Positions 45,101-52,468 of a stretch of DNA of 64,000 nt are shown piece by piece. This DNA comes from Gammaproteobacteria bacterium (GTDB lineage Bacteria > Pseudomonadota > Gammaproteobacteria > Pseudomonadales > Cellvibrionaceae), in contig JAGKWY010000003.1 of NCBI GenBank assembly GCA_021151625.1, positions 1-64,000 of the forward strand, read 5' to 3'. How positions within the stretch are numbered: the stretch's first letter is position 1; every line of letters starts with the position of its first letter. The position numbers were made by a program, and so were the translations under genes. The notes under the pieces were generated by a model, which had not been told where the DNA came from, did not search any database, and saw nothing but the letters and a program-made list of their open reading frames with translations.

Positions 45101-46874
45101 GTTTGCTGCAATTCCGGGGGCAACCTTGTACAGAACTGGCGATCTGGCAACGGAAAACGAAGATGGTTCTTTTAATTACCATGGTCGTATTGACAGCCAG
45201 GTAAAGATTCGCGGCTTTAGAGTAGAGCTGGGTGAAATAGAAAATATCGCCTCCAGTCATACCAATATCAACGAGGCTGCGGTTTTGCTGGTTAATCAGG
45301 GCGGCACGGATAAGTTGATTATGTGGTATGCCGGTGCGCAGACACCTGAAGCAGAGATAAAAGCGTTTATCAATGAGCGCTGCCCGGATTATATGGTGCC
45401 ACATTTTGTTTACTGGTCAGACGTTGCCTTACCAAAAAATAGCAATGGAAAACTTGATCGGAAAGTATTGCTTAATCAATTACAGGCGGGCACTGAAAAA
45501 AAGATCGAATCAAAAACGACAACGCCTACTGTTGATAAAGTATTGCCTGTCGGGCCTGCACAAAAATGGATTTTTTCCTATTTTGATGAGCCTTATAAAT
45601 GGTATGGCATCAGTCAGCTTCATTATCGCAAAGCGTTAGACATAGATTGCTTCCAGTCGGCAGTGAACATATTGGTGGAAAACCACGCTGAATTGCGCAC
45701 GGTATTTGGTCAAAAAGATGGATCCTGGGTACAGGAAGTCCATACGAATTGCCCAGTGCTTGAAGTTATTCATCATCACTCAACACTAAGCGGCGATGAA
45801 TTGGCGGAATCTATTCAGGAGCTTGCTTATGCCATGGCGGATAGTTTGCATTACAACCAATGGCCATTGTGCAAATTTGCGGTAATAAAGTTACAGGATG
45901 ATTCATGCAAGATCTTGTGGGTCGCACATCATCTGATGTCGGATCTGGTATCCGGACAACTATTAAGCCGGCAATTATGGGCGGTGTATTCCAGTCTGGT
46001 TAGTAACTCAACATATGATCAGTCTTTGTTTGTATCTTCTACTTCTTATCCTGGTTATGTAGAAGAGCTCCAGGCTGCATTTTCTACTGAGTCCTCTGAA
46101 TATAAAAACCTGTTGAATTACTGGAAGAAGCAGGCTGCAGGCATAAAGAAATGCATTGAAATCCCCTATGACCAACACGGTGGGGATAACACTGAAGATT
46201 CAGATGCACGGATTGTAATTGCTCTTGAAAAAGATGCTGTTGGTCTTTTGCAGCGCAATGCCTGTGAGCTTTATGAATGTAATTTCTATTCTTTGCTCTG
46301 TGCCCCGGTTTACAAATTGATGGCTAATTTGCTCAAGCGTACCCAGATTGCTATTAGCCACAAACTAAATGCTAGGAATATTGGCGGCCCAGCAAAGAAT
46401 TATTTTAGTTGCGTTGGCAATTTTGCAGTAAACGCACCGCTAAACATCAGCGTTAAAAAGCAGGATGGATTCAGTGTAATCATTAATGCAATTAAGAGCG
46501 GCCTCGCTGATATGCCAATGGGTGGTGCAAGTTATGATTGGGTATCCGATGCACTTCCCGAGGATATGTATCCTGATAGTAAGCTGACGAGTATCCGCAT
46601 AAATTATCTTGGCGATATAACCGCTATAGAGAGCGAAGATTTTTATGTTAATGAAAAAGAGTTAAATCAGCGCTTGTCTTTCCCTCTACAGAAAAGAACC
46701 AGCTTGGTGGAATTCTTCTTTTATACGAAAAATAAGGTTACTTATCTCGAAATATCCTACTCAGATAATTTCTATGCCATGAAAACAATGGAGGGTATTG
46801 GCGCACAGTACCAGGAAATTTTGAGCGAGTTGGTGCATGAGGTTAAGCGATCTTCTGCAGTTACTTCTGATTGA
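36117..46874 (+). CDS. Trans-AT PKS-NRPS, KS-KR-ACP-KS-ACP-C-PCP-A-C
   Basis: 3585 residues. An N-terminal helix (KNKRELLAKLLQKK) is probably a docking element. KS3 (Cys206, His341, His381). KR2 (TGGLGGLG near 890; Ser1019, Tyr1032). ACP4 Ser1201. KS4 (Cys1460, His1595, His1642). ACP5 Ser1955. C1 has EHIISDG with catalytic His2166 and Asp2170. A carrier has Ser2521. The A domain (about 2605-3115) has FTSGSTGNPKG and Lys3112. Its pocket residues by GrsA position are Asp2818, Val2819, Trp2822, His2861, Ala2888, Ser2890, Leu2915, Ile2923, Asp2924 and Lys3112, i.e. DVWHASLIDK, close to the serine code. The terminal C2 has HHLMSDL (His3271-3272, Asp3276; the usual final Gly is Leu). No TE follows. 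The carrier lies before, not after, the A domain. Confidence 0.93.
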   Translation: MSPEKNKRELLAKLLQKKLNAKSGEKTEKKYPDDIIAIVGMSGRYPMADDIDMFWENLVAGRDCVTDIPQTRWNWQEFKWGTAADSARTQGGFIADVDKFDPQFFGISPREAVTMDPQERLFLQTAWHTVEDAGYTPKTLANNSGKVGVFVGVMNSNYSILGSTLWNQAHKTDQTYICNPTFWSLANRVSYTFNFNGPSLAIDTACSSSLTAIHLACESIRRNECEMALAGGVNLILHPAQMEILAKREMLSPTGKCHSFGQGADGFADGEGVGAILLKPLNQAVQDGDNIYGVIRGSHLNSGGKTNGYSVPSPVAQANLIATTIKNAKVDPRKITYVEAHGTGTALGDPIEVRGLAKAFGSHTEDKQYCALGSVKANIGHLEAAAGISGITKILLQMRHETLVPTIHATQESEYIDLKNSPFYLQKEISPWLPGKKKLAGISSFGAGGSNTHIILQSFNLPEQQHGDMPCVIPVSVTHKHQLPDYIQSLIAQIEKNKTAKHFSLVNVSHTLIEGRQDMAVRLAVVASNIDELLSKLRSYLQGNKNIENLFEGFADTNDAKQYHVFKSLQQSELIQFAKKWVSGEVKKPQALFKNFQPQRISLPGYPFLKESYWAPRSPAEVVGNESDSKLVKSSAIPVASTTITSASPRIGNLYLTPAWINKAAKGSAAQTDLSNVLIFSQDENCHPLFEHKFKQVSFVKLGSSFSNDGKNNYTVRQDHKEDMELLLNTAGGLRPVDAIIYAWKNSAIEANEQTGAVESLYAGIQPLLSLVKNLASNNKNAAIKIVIWSVDNGCLSDLSSLAYSGFVKSVKAEQQELDIKHVIFEKNEEHSLEFQLAALTTELMEPASAPAVIKYCEQQRKIESIQSVELADTTALHSWIKQGGTYLITGGLGGLGKVFAKRIAAIGGVKLALTGRSALSESNKSFLETLRAKNNEVVYYSCDLTSEADVHVLFEKITSRFIKLDGIIHSAGVIKDCLINRKNWPDFKAVIDTKIKGVFNLDQESAAMPLDFFVAFSSVSSVLGNIGQTDYAFGNAYLDELCRWRNNLKEKNLRSGKSISINWPIWEDGGMKIEKNILRAMEESVGIIPLAENQGLDMFDDIMQSSLTQVMPLHGVLNRLETTMQRYNAHGESALPGSPIGAEAQSKSTSDSILVNAAETANQLAQPLDEKLREMISKAIQLPKERIDPNRVFGDMGFDSIVLREFAANFKTKLDIELSPAVFFSSNTLNKIKQYLLTDHLSSLQKTLVPSGVVANNIGSQEKMIATPVRQLAQAQSAHQQPVPHSHNEPVAIIGMDGMFPGAENLDVFWQNLSEGVDPISEIPPMRWRWQDHYGSTFGAANKTNSKWGGFMPHIEYFDHHFFDLSAGEAIHMDPQQRLFLQTVWKTIESAGYNAMDLKGNNVGVFVGVEFSDYKDYLDRNGVRYSAEMAIGNSLNMIPNRVSYYFDFDGPSEAVDTACSGSLVAINRAIRSIQSGESRLAIAGGVSVILSPKTMIGTSQLNIYSPDGRCKTFDKSANGYVKGEGVAAVLLKPLKAAIEDGDNILAVIKGAAVNHGGRSNSITAPNPAAQAKLLFKAYSEAGIGAERVSYIELHGTGTNLGDPVEVEGIKSAFAMLAESAGTPVSKNNYCGIGSVKSNIGHLEPAAGIAGVIKVILSMKARQLPPNLHFTDLNPLIKIENSPFYVVDKKRDWVRNLDSDGNELPLVAGVSSFGFGGTNAHLVLEEYLAPRQASIAQSSYLFVLSAKTSAQLDESARNLIAYVDSSAREAISLRDFIYTLQVGRVPMEERLAFTVSHWQDLGEKLRDYLAGRLDYVDCRGSKASNHIPVHDLLDDSLQGYILQSGNNRQLAKWWLLGVNFNWQLLYTNAPSNKINLPTYPFAKTRCWIDSVVGEAQIIEQPAASVPAPVSEPIAATQSVSAIPALVREKVSQLAGVSFSELADDAHLAADIGLDSIKMMSLINELISSRPEAELEYFNELGMNSIVGQAQTISGLIDIFTRAEASVSSSNVSAQTPPTTSTQGVIMVDDGVPLLDSQYLFLPTYFITNSSSLCSYVELKGPLDINLANAAWSKLIQRHPVLQLGFQWPGKKSATFADVKVDFVRDYLAPKIRCEDIRALSDKSAAIQQAFDERLNRQWNMEQWPLHEFALYQKADDEYVLFWSNEHIISDGLSNQQALREFLELYTAELSGVVIPAAEYSSAEQYVELIKRINSYTESESVADIPQALSGSYTFNPEGKIRDRSNVKFECAKHVLDSAFTDKLFELTKRSRFSMNTILVNAFIQAIAQYDKTGQDITLQIPTGGRNYPDLSLTNTMGCFAQNLSISFSRTNIGDQQSGFDLVQNTINDSILYGVDIKQARDLTALVKQMPLTEQNALPKHAADMMLAAVKSNLYFPYTGHTGIASCYGNVQVQQYTAGTSNSPGSIDLLQEIFDGRLHIFVNYDASFFPSTLIDSLVKDYIGKLESFTAQNFILTSGAHLNVVDSQLQTDVVLDHANRVLNASLTLGDVNKDLEADLGFDSIDKIKLVTQLYTWNKTINRSALIKCRSLGEMAAAIQHGSVTGSAQTAIALTSSNTAATTEAHVSFDDSILTPIERIINQAQATPDAIAVTNQQGQSITYRELDIQSSKIARVLKAQGIGTADFVGVISNRGPLMLVGILAILKSGAAYVPIDPTYPAGRMSYILKHARIKTLVADPSLIGVLDDLFPADKENRTEGTLLESIVLLGNANQQQSESFGKIVSDVVTTASWGSLSGERLELSINPQDNMVVLFTSGSTGNPKGVVLNHEGYNNRLNWHQKLFQLCPGEKVAQKTSCCFDVSLWELFWPLMFGGVVCAVEKDTVSNPWDFADWLEAESINIAHFVPSMFGAFISNIDTEKHQFKSLRWLAFSGEALATNTVQQWIDAYQLTVGLCNLYGPTEASIDVTYHIISERPGDAVPIPIGKAIDNVSLIILDQEGNQVKPGEMGELCIGGIQVAKEYLYEPQLTAKAFISNKFAAIPGATLYRTGDLATENEDGSFNYHGRIDSQVKIRGFRVELGEIENIASSHTNINEAAVLLVNQGGTDKLIMWYAGAQTPEAEIKAFINERCPDYMVPHFVYWSDVALPKNSNGKLDRKVLLNQLQAGTEKKIESKTTTPTVDKVLPVGPAQKWIFSYFDEPYKWYGISQLHYRKALDIDCFQSAVNILVENHAELRTVFGQKDGSWVQEVHTNCPVLEVIHHHSTLSGDELAESIQELAYAMADSLHYNQWPLCKFAVIKLQDDSCKILWVAHHLMSDLVSGQLLSRQLWAVYSSLVSNSTYDQSLFVSSTSYPGYVEELQAAFSTESSEYKNLLNYWKKQAAGIKKCIEIPYDQHGGDNTEDSDARIVIALEKDAVGLLQRNACELYECNFYSLLCAPVYKLMANLLKRTQIAISHKLNARNIGGPAKNYFSCVGNFAVNAPLNISVKKQDGFSVIINAIKSGLADMPMGGASYDWVSDALPEDMYPDSKLTSIRINYLGDITAIESEDFYVNEKELNQRLSFPLQKRTSLVEFFFYTKNKVTYLEISYSDNFYAMKTMEGIGAQYQEILSELVHEVKRSSAVTSD

Positions 46875-46922
46875 GTAGAAATAAATAATTAAATTTTAAA
46901 TTTAAAAATGAGGATATACATT

Positions 46923-47762
46923 GTGAAAAAAATGACTTTAGTTAAGTGTTTGCTTGTAGGCTCAGTATGTTTTCTTGGTGCTCCCTATTCCGCCTTTGCC
47001 AAAGCAATGAGCGGCAATGAGATTGTAGTAACTGCAGAGGATAGATACATAGGGAAAACTCAAAAGTCAGAGTTGGCAATGATACTTATTAACTCGGATG
47101 GAAAAGAGCGCACCAGAAAAATGACCATGACCAGAAAGAATTTTGGTGCAGATCTAAAAGATCAAAAAGCCATATATTTCTTTAATTACCCTGAAGACAT
47201 CAAGGATACGAGCTATTTGAGCTTTGACTGGATCGAGGAGGGAAAAGATGATGACTCATGGTTGTATTTGCCTGCACTGAAAAAGGTAAAGCGTCTGGCT
47301 TCGGCAGATAAATCGGATCCATTTCTGGGTAGCGATTTTACCTATACGGATATAAAAACGTCCCGTAAAGATTATTGGGATTACACGATTGTAAAAGATA
47401 GCGAAATGGTCGATGGACATGATTGCTGGGTACTTGAAGGTGTGCCCAAAAATGGTGACTACGATAGAGTGATAAAAGAGACTGGTTATGATAAATCTCG
47501 TATATGGGTTAGCAAAGATAACTTTATCAAAATGAAAGGAACTTTCTGGGTTGTAAAAGGAAAGAAAATAAAACATTTTGAAGCTAAAGATATAGAAAAT
47601 ATCGACGGTATCTGGACGGTAAAAACCAACAAAATGACTACTACCAAGGGCGGTGCTACCGAGCATTCCACCATCATAAAAATTGATAAAGTCCGCTATG
47701 AGGAAGAAGTGGATGATGCATATTTTACGCCGTTAAAAATGTCGCGAGGCATATCGAAATGA
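46923..47762 (+). CDS. LolA-like outer-membrane lipoprotein-sorting protein
   Basis: About 279 residues from the GTG at 46923, chosen because GAGGA lies 8 bases upstream; an in-frame ATG at 46908 overlaps that site. A signal peptide ends near YSAFA. The body matches the LolA-like outer-membrane lipoprotein-sorting group that accompanies MMPL exporters: EIVVTAEDRYIGKTQKSEL, KAIYFFNYPEDIKDTSYL, DDDSWLYLPALKKVKRL, then SDPFLGSDFTYTDI. These proteins form a hydrophobic half-barrel that carries lipid-like ligands across the periplasm. It overlaps the barrel gene by four bases (ATGA), so the two are translationally coupled. Likely periplasmic shuttle for the synthase product. Confidence 0.82.
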   Translation: MKKMTLVKCLLVGSVCFLGAPYSAFAKAMSGNEIVVTAEDRYIGKTQKSELAMILINSDGKERTRKMTMTRKNFGADLKDQKAIYFFNYPEDIKDTSYLSFDWIEEGKDDDSWLYLPALKKVKRLASADKSDPFLGSDFTYTDIKTSRKDYWDYTIVKDSEMVDGHDCWVLEGVPKNGDYDRVIKETGYDKSRIWVSKDNFIKMKGTFWVVKGKKIKHFEAKDIENIDGIWTVKTNKMTTTKGGATEHSTIIKIDKVRYEEEVDDAYFTPLKMSRGISK

Positions 47763-49096
47763 TGTTTAGAAAAGGAGCTTTAGCTTTTTGTTTTTTGGGT
47801 TATCTGGGAGTTCCTGCGGTAAAAGCAGATGATTCCGAAAGGTTTGCATACAGCGGCTTCCTTGCAGAGGAAGTCGGGTACAGCTACCAGCATGAAGAGT
47901 TTACCTGGTCAAAGGTCAAGTCGACCGCCAGCCTGAATGTCGATGCCTATTTTTCTCCGTCCTGGAGTGGCAGGTTGAATGTTCAGGGAACTTATGATGC
48001 CGCGTATAAGTTTTATGGTAGAAGTCATTTTAATGAAGAAACCCTGGATGTATATGAGGAAGATTTTCGCATCAATGAAGCCTATACCGATGTGGATATT
48101 AATTCCTGGTTAAATGTTCGGTTTGGTCGGCAGTTTTTTGGTTGGGGCGAAAGTAATAGTGAACAAATAAGCGACCTTGGTAACCCGCGCGATTTACGTG
48201 AGCTCGGCCTTCAGAACGTTAAGGATATTCGCCTCCCCGTAGGTGCGACAAAGTTCACGGTGTATAGCGCCTCATGGGAATATAACCTTATTGCAGTGCA
48301 CGAAGCTCGCGTGGATGAATTAGGGGCAGAAGGTTCAGAGTTTGATCCTTTTCTGGCGTTTAGAGAGCGCCTCCTGATTTTGTCGGCGGATGAGCCCGAA
48401 TCGGATCTGGATAACACCGGTGTGCTTAGCAGGTTGTTTATCTCAAATGATTGGGGTGATATCAGCTTTTTTGCCGCCCGGCAATTTGAAGGGTTTCCAC
48501 TGTTACTCTTTAAGGGCGTGAACGCTGACACACAACAATTAATATTCCAGCCCGAGTATAACCAGCTCAATTCCTATGGTTTTTTCGGCAACCTAATCGA
48601 TGGTTCCTGGCAGCTGAAATATGACTTTGCGCGTACGTTAGACATGCCTCACGATGTGAAAGTGGTTGAGTATTTGGTCCCGCAGCTGCAGACATTGCCA
48701 GTAAGCTCTGTCATATCTTTCCAGGAAAAAAACATTGTTAAAGGAATGTTTGGCATTGAGTACAGCGGTTTTACGGATACACAGGTTTCGTTGGAATACA
48801 TCGCGAGTTATATAGAAGATCACACGGAAATGCTAAGGGAAGAAAAGTATGAAAGAAAAATATCTACGTATATTTCCCGTACTTTTTCCAATGGAAACAT
48901 CACTTCCTCACTCTGGATGAATCATCTTATCAGCGATAACGCTAATATTTTCAGGATTGATGTTTCGTACAACTATGATGATGACGTGAAGTTTTTCATA
49001 GCACTGAGCGGAATCGAGGGGGCCAGGAAGGGAGCTTATTATTACGATTACGACGAAGTTGACAGGTTCGCAGTCGGTGTGAAGGTATCATTTTAA
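47759..49096 (+). CDS. Outer-membrane beta-barrel protein, DUF1302-like
   Basis: 445 residues: signal peptide (about 1-22, ending AVKA), then many alternating amphipathic strands, and a C-terminal Phe (RFAVGVKVSF), the usual barrel-insertion signal. The block NVRFGRQFFGWGESNSEQI followed by NPRDLRELG resembles the GRQ-x-x-WGES region of DUF1302-type barrels, which often accompany MMPL and LolA-like genes. It probably gives the product a way into or through the outer membrane. Start overlaps the upstream stop; the downstream MFS gene starts 5 bases after its stop. Confidence 0.72.
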   Translation: MMFRKGALAFCFLGYLGVPAVKADDSERFAYSGFLAEEVGYSYQHEEFTWSKVKSTASLNVDAYFSPSWSGRLNVQGTYDAAYKFYGRSHFNEETLDVYEEDFRINEAYTDVDINSWLNVRFGRQFFGWGESNSEQISDLGNPRDLRELGLQNVKDIRLPVGATKFTVYSASWEYNLIAVHEARVDELGAEGSEFDPFLAFRERLLILSADEPESDLDNTGVLSRLFISNDWGDISFFAARQFEGFPLLLFKGVNADTQQLIFQPEYNQLNSYGFFGNLIDGSWQLKYDFARTLDMPHDVKVVEYLVPQLQTLPVSSVISFQEKNIVKGMFGIEYSGFTDTQVSLEYIASYIEDHTEMLREEKYERKISTYISRTFSNGNITSSLWMNHLISDNANIFRIDVSYNYDDDVKFFIALSGIEGARKGAYYYDYDEVDRFAVGVKVSF

Positions 49097-49100
49097 GGAA

Positions 49101-50282
49101 ATGATGAATATGGCTACGAATATTATGAAGGAATCGGAAAAAACATTTTCTAGCCCATTGTTCGCCTTGTATTTCATTTCGCTGTTATCCGGATTTTCGA
49201 TGGGGATTTTTAACCCGTTGATATCGATATTAATGAAACAGCACGGCGTAAGCGAGGTGTTGATCGGTGCGAATGCGAGTGTGTATTACTTGTCTATAGC
49301 ACTGTTTTCACCTTTTGCTGGAGTATTGATTCGTCGCGTTGGTATTCATTGGGTGATTTTCGCGGGAATTTTTATCACCGCGATTGCTACTACGATGTTT
49401 CCACTGACGGACAATATTACAAACTGGTTTTTACTGCGAATCATGATGGGTGTGGGTATTTGCCTGTACATGGTTGCGGGGCAAACCGGATTAAATTTAT
49501 ATGCAAACTCAAAAAAGCGCGGTGTTATTGTGGCGGTGCACGGCGCCGCCTTTGGGGTTGGTTTTATTATCAGCCCCCTGATAGGGTCCTTTCTGTATGC
49601 GCATTATCCACAATATGCTTTTGTATTTGGTAGTTGTGTTATTTCTTTGGGTATTCTGGTCATATTTGCGCTAAATAAAAGTTTGCAGGAAGAGAAATAC
49701 TTCAATGTTGTAAGCGTATTCAGAAAGGTGCAAGTAGCCTTATCCGGAGTTTTTATATATGGCGCCCTTGAAGGGATTGTTGTTACCTTGTTGCCGGTAT
49801 ATTTAATCAATCAATCCTTGCCCGTGGAAATATCCTCCCTGCCATTGCCTCTGTTTATGATCGCATCGGGTTTGGGAATGATTCCGGTGTCCTATTTTGG
49901 CGACAAGTATGGGCATTGGAAAATATTACTCGTATCTGCGCTTGTTGGAATTGCCACACTGTTTCTCATGCTCATGATTAAAAATAGTCACGCCATTACA
50001 GTCGGTGCTGTTTTATTGGGTTTGAGTGTGGGAACGTTTTTTCCGGTAACACTTGCGATGATTGGCAATCAATTATCCAAATCGGAAATGCCAACGGGCA
50101 GTGCTTTGTTCACTGCATCGTTTAGTTATGGCTGTGCAGCCGGACCATTTATTGCCTCCCTTTTCATGTCTTCATTGGGCGACAAACACATCTTTAGTCT
50201 AATCATCATACTGCTGCTGTTTCTGGCGATTACTATGCTGTTCAAATCGCCGGATCGATTTCAGCTTTCGACGAATAAATAG
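49101..50282 (+). CDS. Major facilitator superfamily transporter
   Basis: About 393 residues with twelve hydrophobic segments. The N-half has the motif-A-like loop FSPFAGVLIRRVGIHWVIFAG and the second half PVSYFGDKYGHWKILL, both characteristic of MFS carriers. Start candidates are ATG at 49101, 49104 or 49110; AAGGA at 49095-49099 best suits 49104 or 49110. It may import a precursor, export an intermediate or give self-protection; nothing in the sequence decides. It is part of the tight run of genes after the synthases. Confidence 0.85.
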   Translation: MMNMATNIMKESEKTFSSPLFALYFISLLSGFSMGIFNPLISILMKQHGVSEVLIGANASVYYLSIALFSPFAGVLIRRVGIHWVIFAGIFITAIATTMFPLTDNITNWFLLRIMMGVGICLYMVAGQTGLNLYANSKKRGVIVAVHGAAFGVGFIISPLIGSFLYAHYPQYAFVFGSCVISLGILVIFALNKSLQEEKYFNVVSVFRKVQVALSGVFIYGALEGIVVTLLPVYLINQSLPVEISSLPLPLFMIASGLGMIPVSYFGDKYGHWKILLVSALVGIATLFLMLMIKNSHAITVGAVLLGLSVGTFFPVTLAMIGNQLSKSEMPTGSALFTASFSYGCAAGPFIASLFMSSLGDKHIFSLIIILLLFLAITMLFKSPDRFQLSTNK

Positions 50283-50291
50283 GTGAAAATA

Positions 50292-51449
50292 ATGAACGCT
50301 CCTAAAGGAAATATCATAACGCGTAGAAATTTTTTAAAACTAACACTCGCTGGAGTGGGTACATCTGCGGTGGGGTTGTATCTATTTTGTGAGGAAGGTG
50401 ACGCAGTTAATTATTCTGATCCTGCCTATTTGTATTGGAACAAATTTACGCAGGGCGGACTAAATCTGGAGAACTATCTGATTTTATGTGGTTCATTAGC
50501 TCCCAGTGCGCACAACACCCAGCCTTGGAAATTTTCGATCAAGGAAAAGGAAATTAGCGTGTTTGCCGACCATCAGCGCAGTCTGGGCAGCGCTGATGCT
50601 CAGCACAGAATGATACTGATATCTGTTGGTTGCGCGCTGGAAAATATTAAGGTTGCCGCTAATCAATTGGGGTACCGTGCGGATATATCGTTGGCTCCCA
50701 GTGCTGAATTTGAAAAAACGGGAATGTGCGCGAAAGTAACATTGGTATCAGATGATCAACTTGGCGGGAATGTTTTGTTTGATTCAATTTTCAAGCGACA
50801 AACAACCCGTTCACCCTACCTTGCAGAACCAACCCCTGAAATAGTTAAGTCATCAATTATGGGGCTTAATGATTTTTCAAATGTTTCGCTACGCTGGTTT
50901 GACGATACTGCGGATCTTGCATCAATGGCGGAAATCAATAGTGCTGCGTGTGTGGCCTTCACCAAGGATGATCCCGCCTATCTTGATAGCTTAAAATGGT
51001 GGCGATATTCGCGTGAAGAAATCCTTAAAAAGCGCGATGGGATTTCAATTTTTACATCGGCCGCACCAGCTGCGATAAAACAATATTTTCAATATGGTGT
51101 GTCGCCGGAAGATATGGCGGGAGACTTTGGGAAGCAGGGAGAAATAGATTTAATGAAAAATCTTTTTTCCTCAACTCCTTTGTGGGGCGTAATTACAGCA
51201 AACGATGTCAGTAACGCATCCAGATTGCAGTCCGGGCAACTGTTTGAACGCATTTTCCTGGATGCTACCCGACAAAATTATCGTATGCAGGCGATTAATT
51301 ACGTTCCTGAGCAAAAGGAATATGCGGATAAATTTAAGGACTTATTTGGCATTCCCAAGATGGATGAATTGCTAATGGTTTTCAGGGTTGGAAAAGCTGA
51401 TCTGTGTGAAAAATCTGTAAGATTGCCATTAAGCGACATCATCGTTTAA
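50292..51449 (+). CDS. Tat-signal nitroreductase-fold (Acg-like) flavoprotein
   Basis: 385 residues from the ATG at 50292 (AGGTG upstream; a GTG at 50283 would add 3). The N-terminus carries a twin-arginine signal TRRNFLKLTLAG (residues 10-21), so the folded flavoprotein goes to the periplasm. Residues SLAPSAHNTQPWKFSI are the FMN-binding signature of the Acg/nitroreductase group, and RQTTRSPYLAEPTP matches its second conserved block. A periplasmic oxidoreductase in a PKS operon suggests a tailoring step after export. Acg-like proteins may instead bind FMN without catalysis, so the role is uncertain. Confidence 0.8.
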   Translation: MNAPKGNIITRRNFLKLTLAGVGTSAVGLYLFCEEGDAVNYSDPAYLYWNKFTQGGLNLENYLILCGSLAPSAHNTQPWKFSIKEKEISVFADHQRSLGSADAQHRMILISVGCALENIKVAANQLGYRADISLAPSAEFEKTGMCAKVTLVSDDQLGGNVLFDSIFKRQTTRSPYLAEPTPEIVKSSIMGLNDFSNVSLRWFDDTADLASMAEINSAACVAFTKDDPAYLDSLKWWRYSREEILKKRDGISIFTSAAPAAIKQYFQYGVSPEDMAGDFGKQGEIDLMKNLFSSTPLWGVITANDVSNASRLQSGQLFERIFLDATRQNYRMQAINYVPEQKEYADKFKDLFGIPKMDELLMVFRVGKADLCEKSVRLPLSDIIV

Positions 51450-51481
51450 TTTGTTTTTGAATTTGAAGGATTATTAATGTT

Positions 51482-52468
51482 ATGAGCAGCAAGGTTACTT
51501 TTTTATTTTCCGGCCAGGGATCTCAATACTATCAAATGGGTCGCGAGCTTTATATGCAGCTGCCTGTATTCAAGGAAAATGTTGACTGGCTTGATCATAT
51601 TTTTCAATCAAAAACAGGATTTTCTCTGGTTGAAAAGCTGTATAGCCAAGAGATGTCAGCAGGTGATCGATTCGATGAGCTTCGCTATACACATCCGGCA
51701 CTTTTTGTTATTCAGTATTCGCTCGCGATGTCCCTCATTGAAGATGGTGTACGTCCATCAAGGTTAATAGGGTTGAGCCTTGGCGAGTGCGTATCCATGG
51801 TCGTTGGTGGTGTCGTTTCGCCTGAGGATATGCTGGACACACTAATCAAGCAGAGTGATTTGCTTGAACGCGAATGTTCAGATGGCGGAATGATTGCAGT
51901 GCTTAAAGGGGCAGATTTTTTTCATTCAAATCCTGAAACTTTTCTCGATTGCGAGTTGGCTGCGGTAAATATGCCGCAGCTTATTTGTGTGTCCGCAAAA
52001 AAGGAAACGCTTGATCGTACGGAGGGAAAACTGAGGGCAGATAATATTGTTTATGAGCGACTTCCTTTGCGGCAACCTTTTCACAGTGTGCACCTTGAGC
52101 CACTGCGGGAAAGGTTTATTCGTATATTTTCCAACATAAAGTTTAAGGAAAGTAATACTGAAATCGTGTCATCCATGTCTACTACAAATAACGATAACTA
52201 TAACGCTTTGCATATGTGGCGGGTTAAACGCAACCCGATATTGTTTTATCAGACGATGCAGGGATTAGTACCGGATCGGGATATGGTTTATGTTGACGTT
52301 GGACCTTCAGGATCATTGGCTAACTTTGTTAAATACAGTTTGCCAAATAATGCATATCGCAGCATTTTTTCAATTATGTCGCCCATGGGCCGAAGCTTGA
52401 GCAATTATGAGGCATGTAAAAATAGTTTAAATCCATCAATGACGTTTAAAGGAGCTAGTAAATGTTAA
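51482..52468 (+). CDS. Discrete acyltransferase-fold protein, probable acyl hydrolase
   Basis: 328 residues with the FabD fold: FLFSGQGSQYYQMG at the start, active-site GLSLGE (Ser99; the usual GHS has Leu98) and His201 in QPFHS. The Arg that holds the malonyl carboxylate in FabD lies 25 residues after the Ser; here that position is Gln124. Trans-AT clusters often carry such an Arg-less homologue acting as an acyl hydrolase that clears stalled chains (PedC type). So this is probably an editing enzyme rather than a malonyl loader. It overlaps the next gene by 7 bases. Confidence 0.82.
   Translation: MSSKVTFLFSGQGSQYYQMGRELYMQLPVFKENVDWLDHIFQSKTGFSLVEKLYSQEMSAGDRFDELRYTHPALFVIQYSLAMSLIEDGVRPSRLIGLSLGECVSMVVGGVVSPEDMLDTLIKQSDLLERECSDGGMIAVLKGADFFHSNPETFLDCELAAVNMPQLICVSAKKETLDRTEGKLRADNIVYERLPLRQPFHSVHLEPLRERFIRIFSNIKFKESNTEIVSSMSTTNNDNYNALHMWRVKRNPILFYQTMQGLVPDRDMVYVDVGPSGSLANFVKYSLPNNAYRSIFSIMSPMGRSLSNYEACKNSLNPSMTFKGASKC

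Noticed and set aside
46908..46922. ATG at 46908 as start of the LolA-like protein
   Set aside because: It overlaps the GAGGA ribosome site that suits the GTG at 46923, and adds residues before a normal signal peptide.
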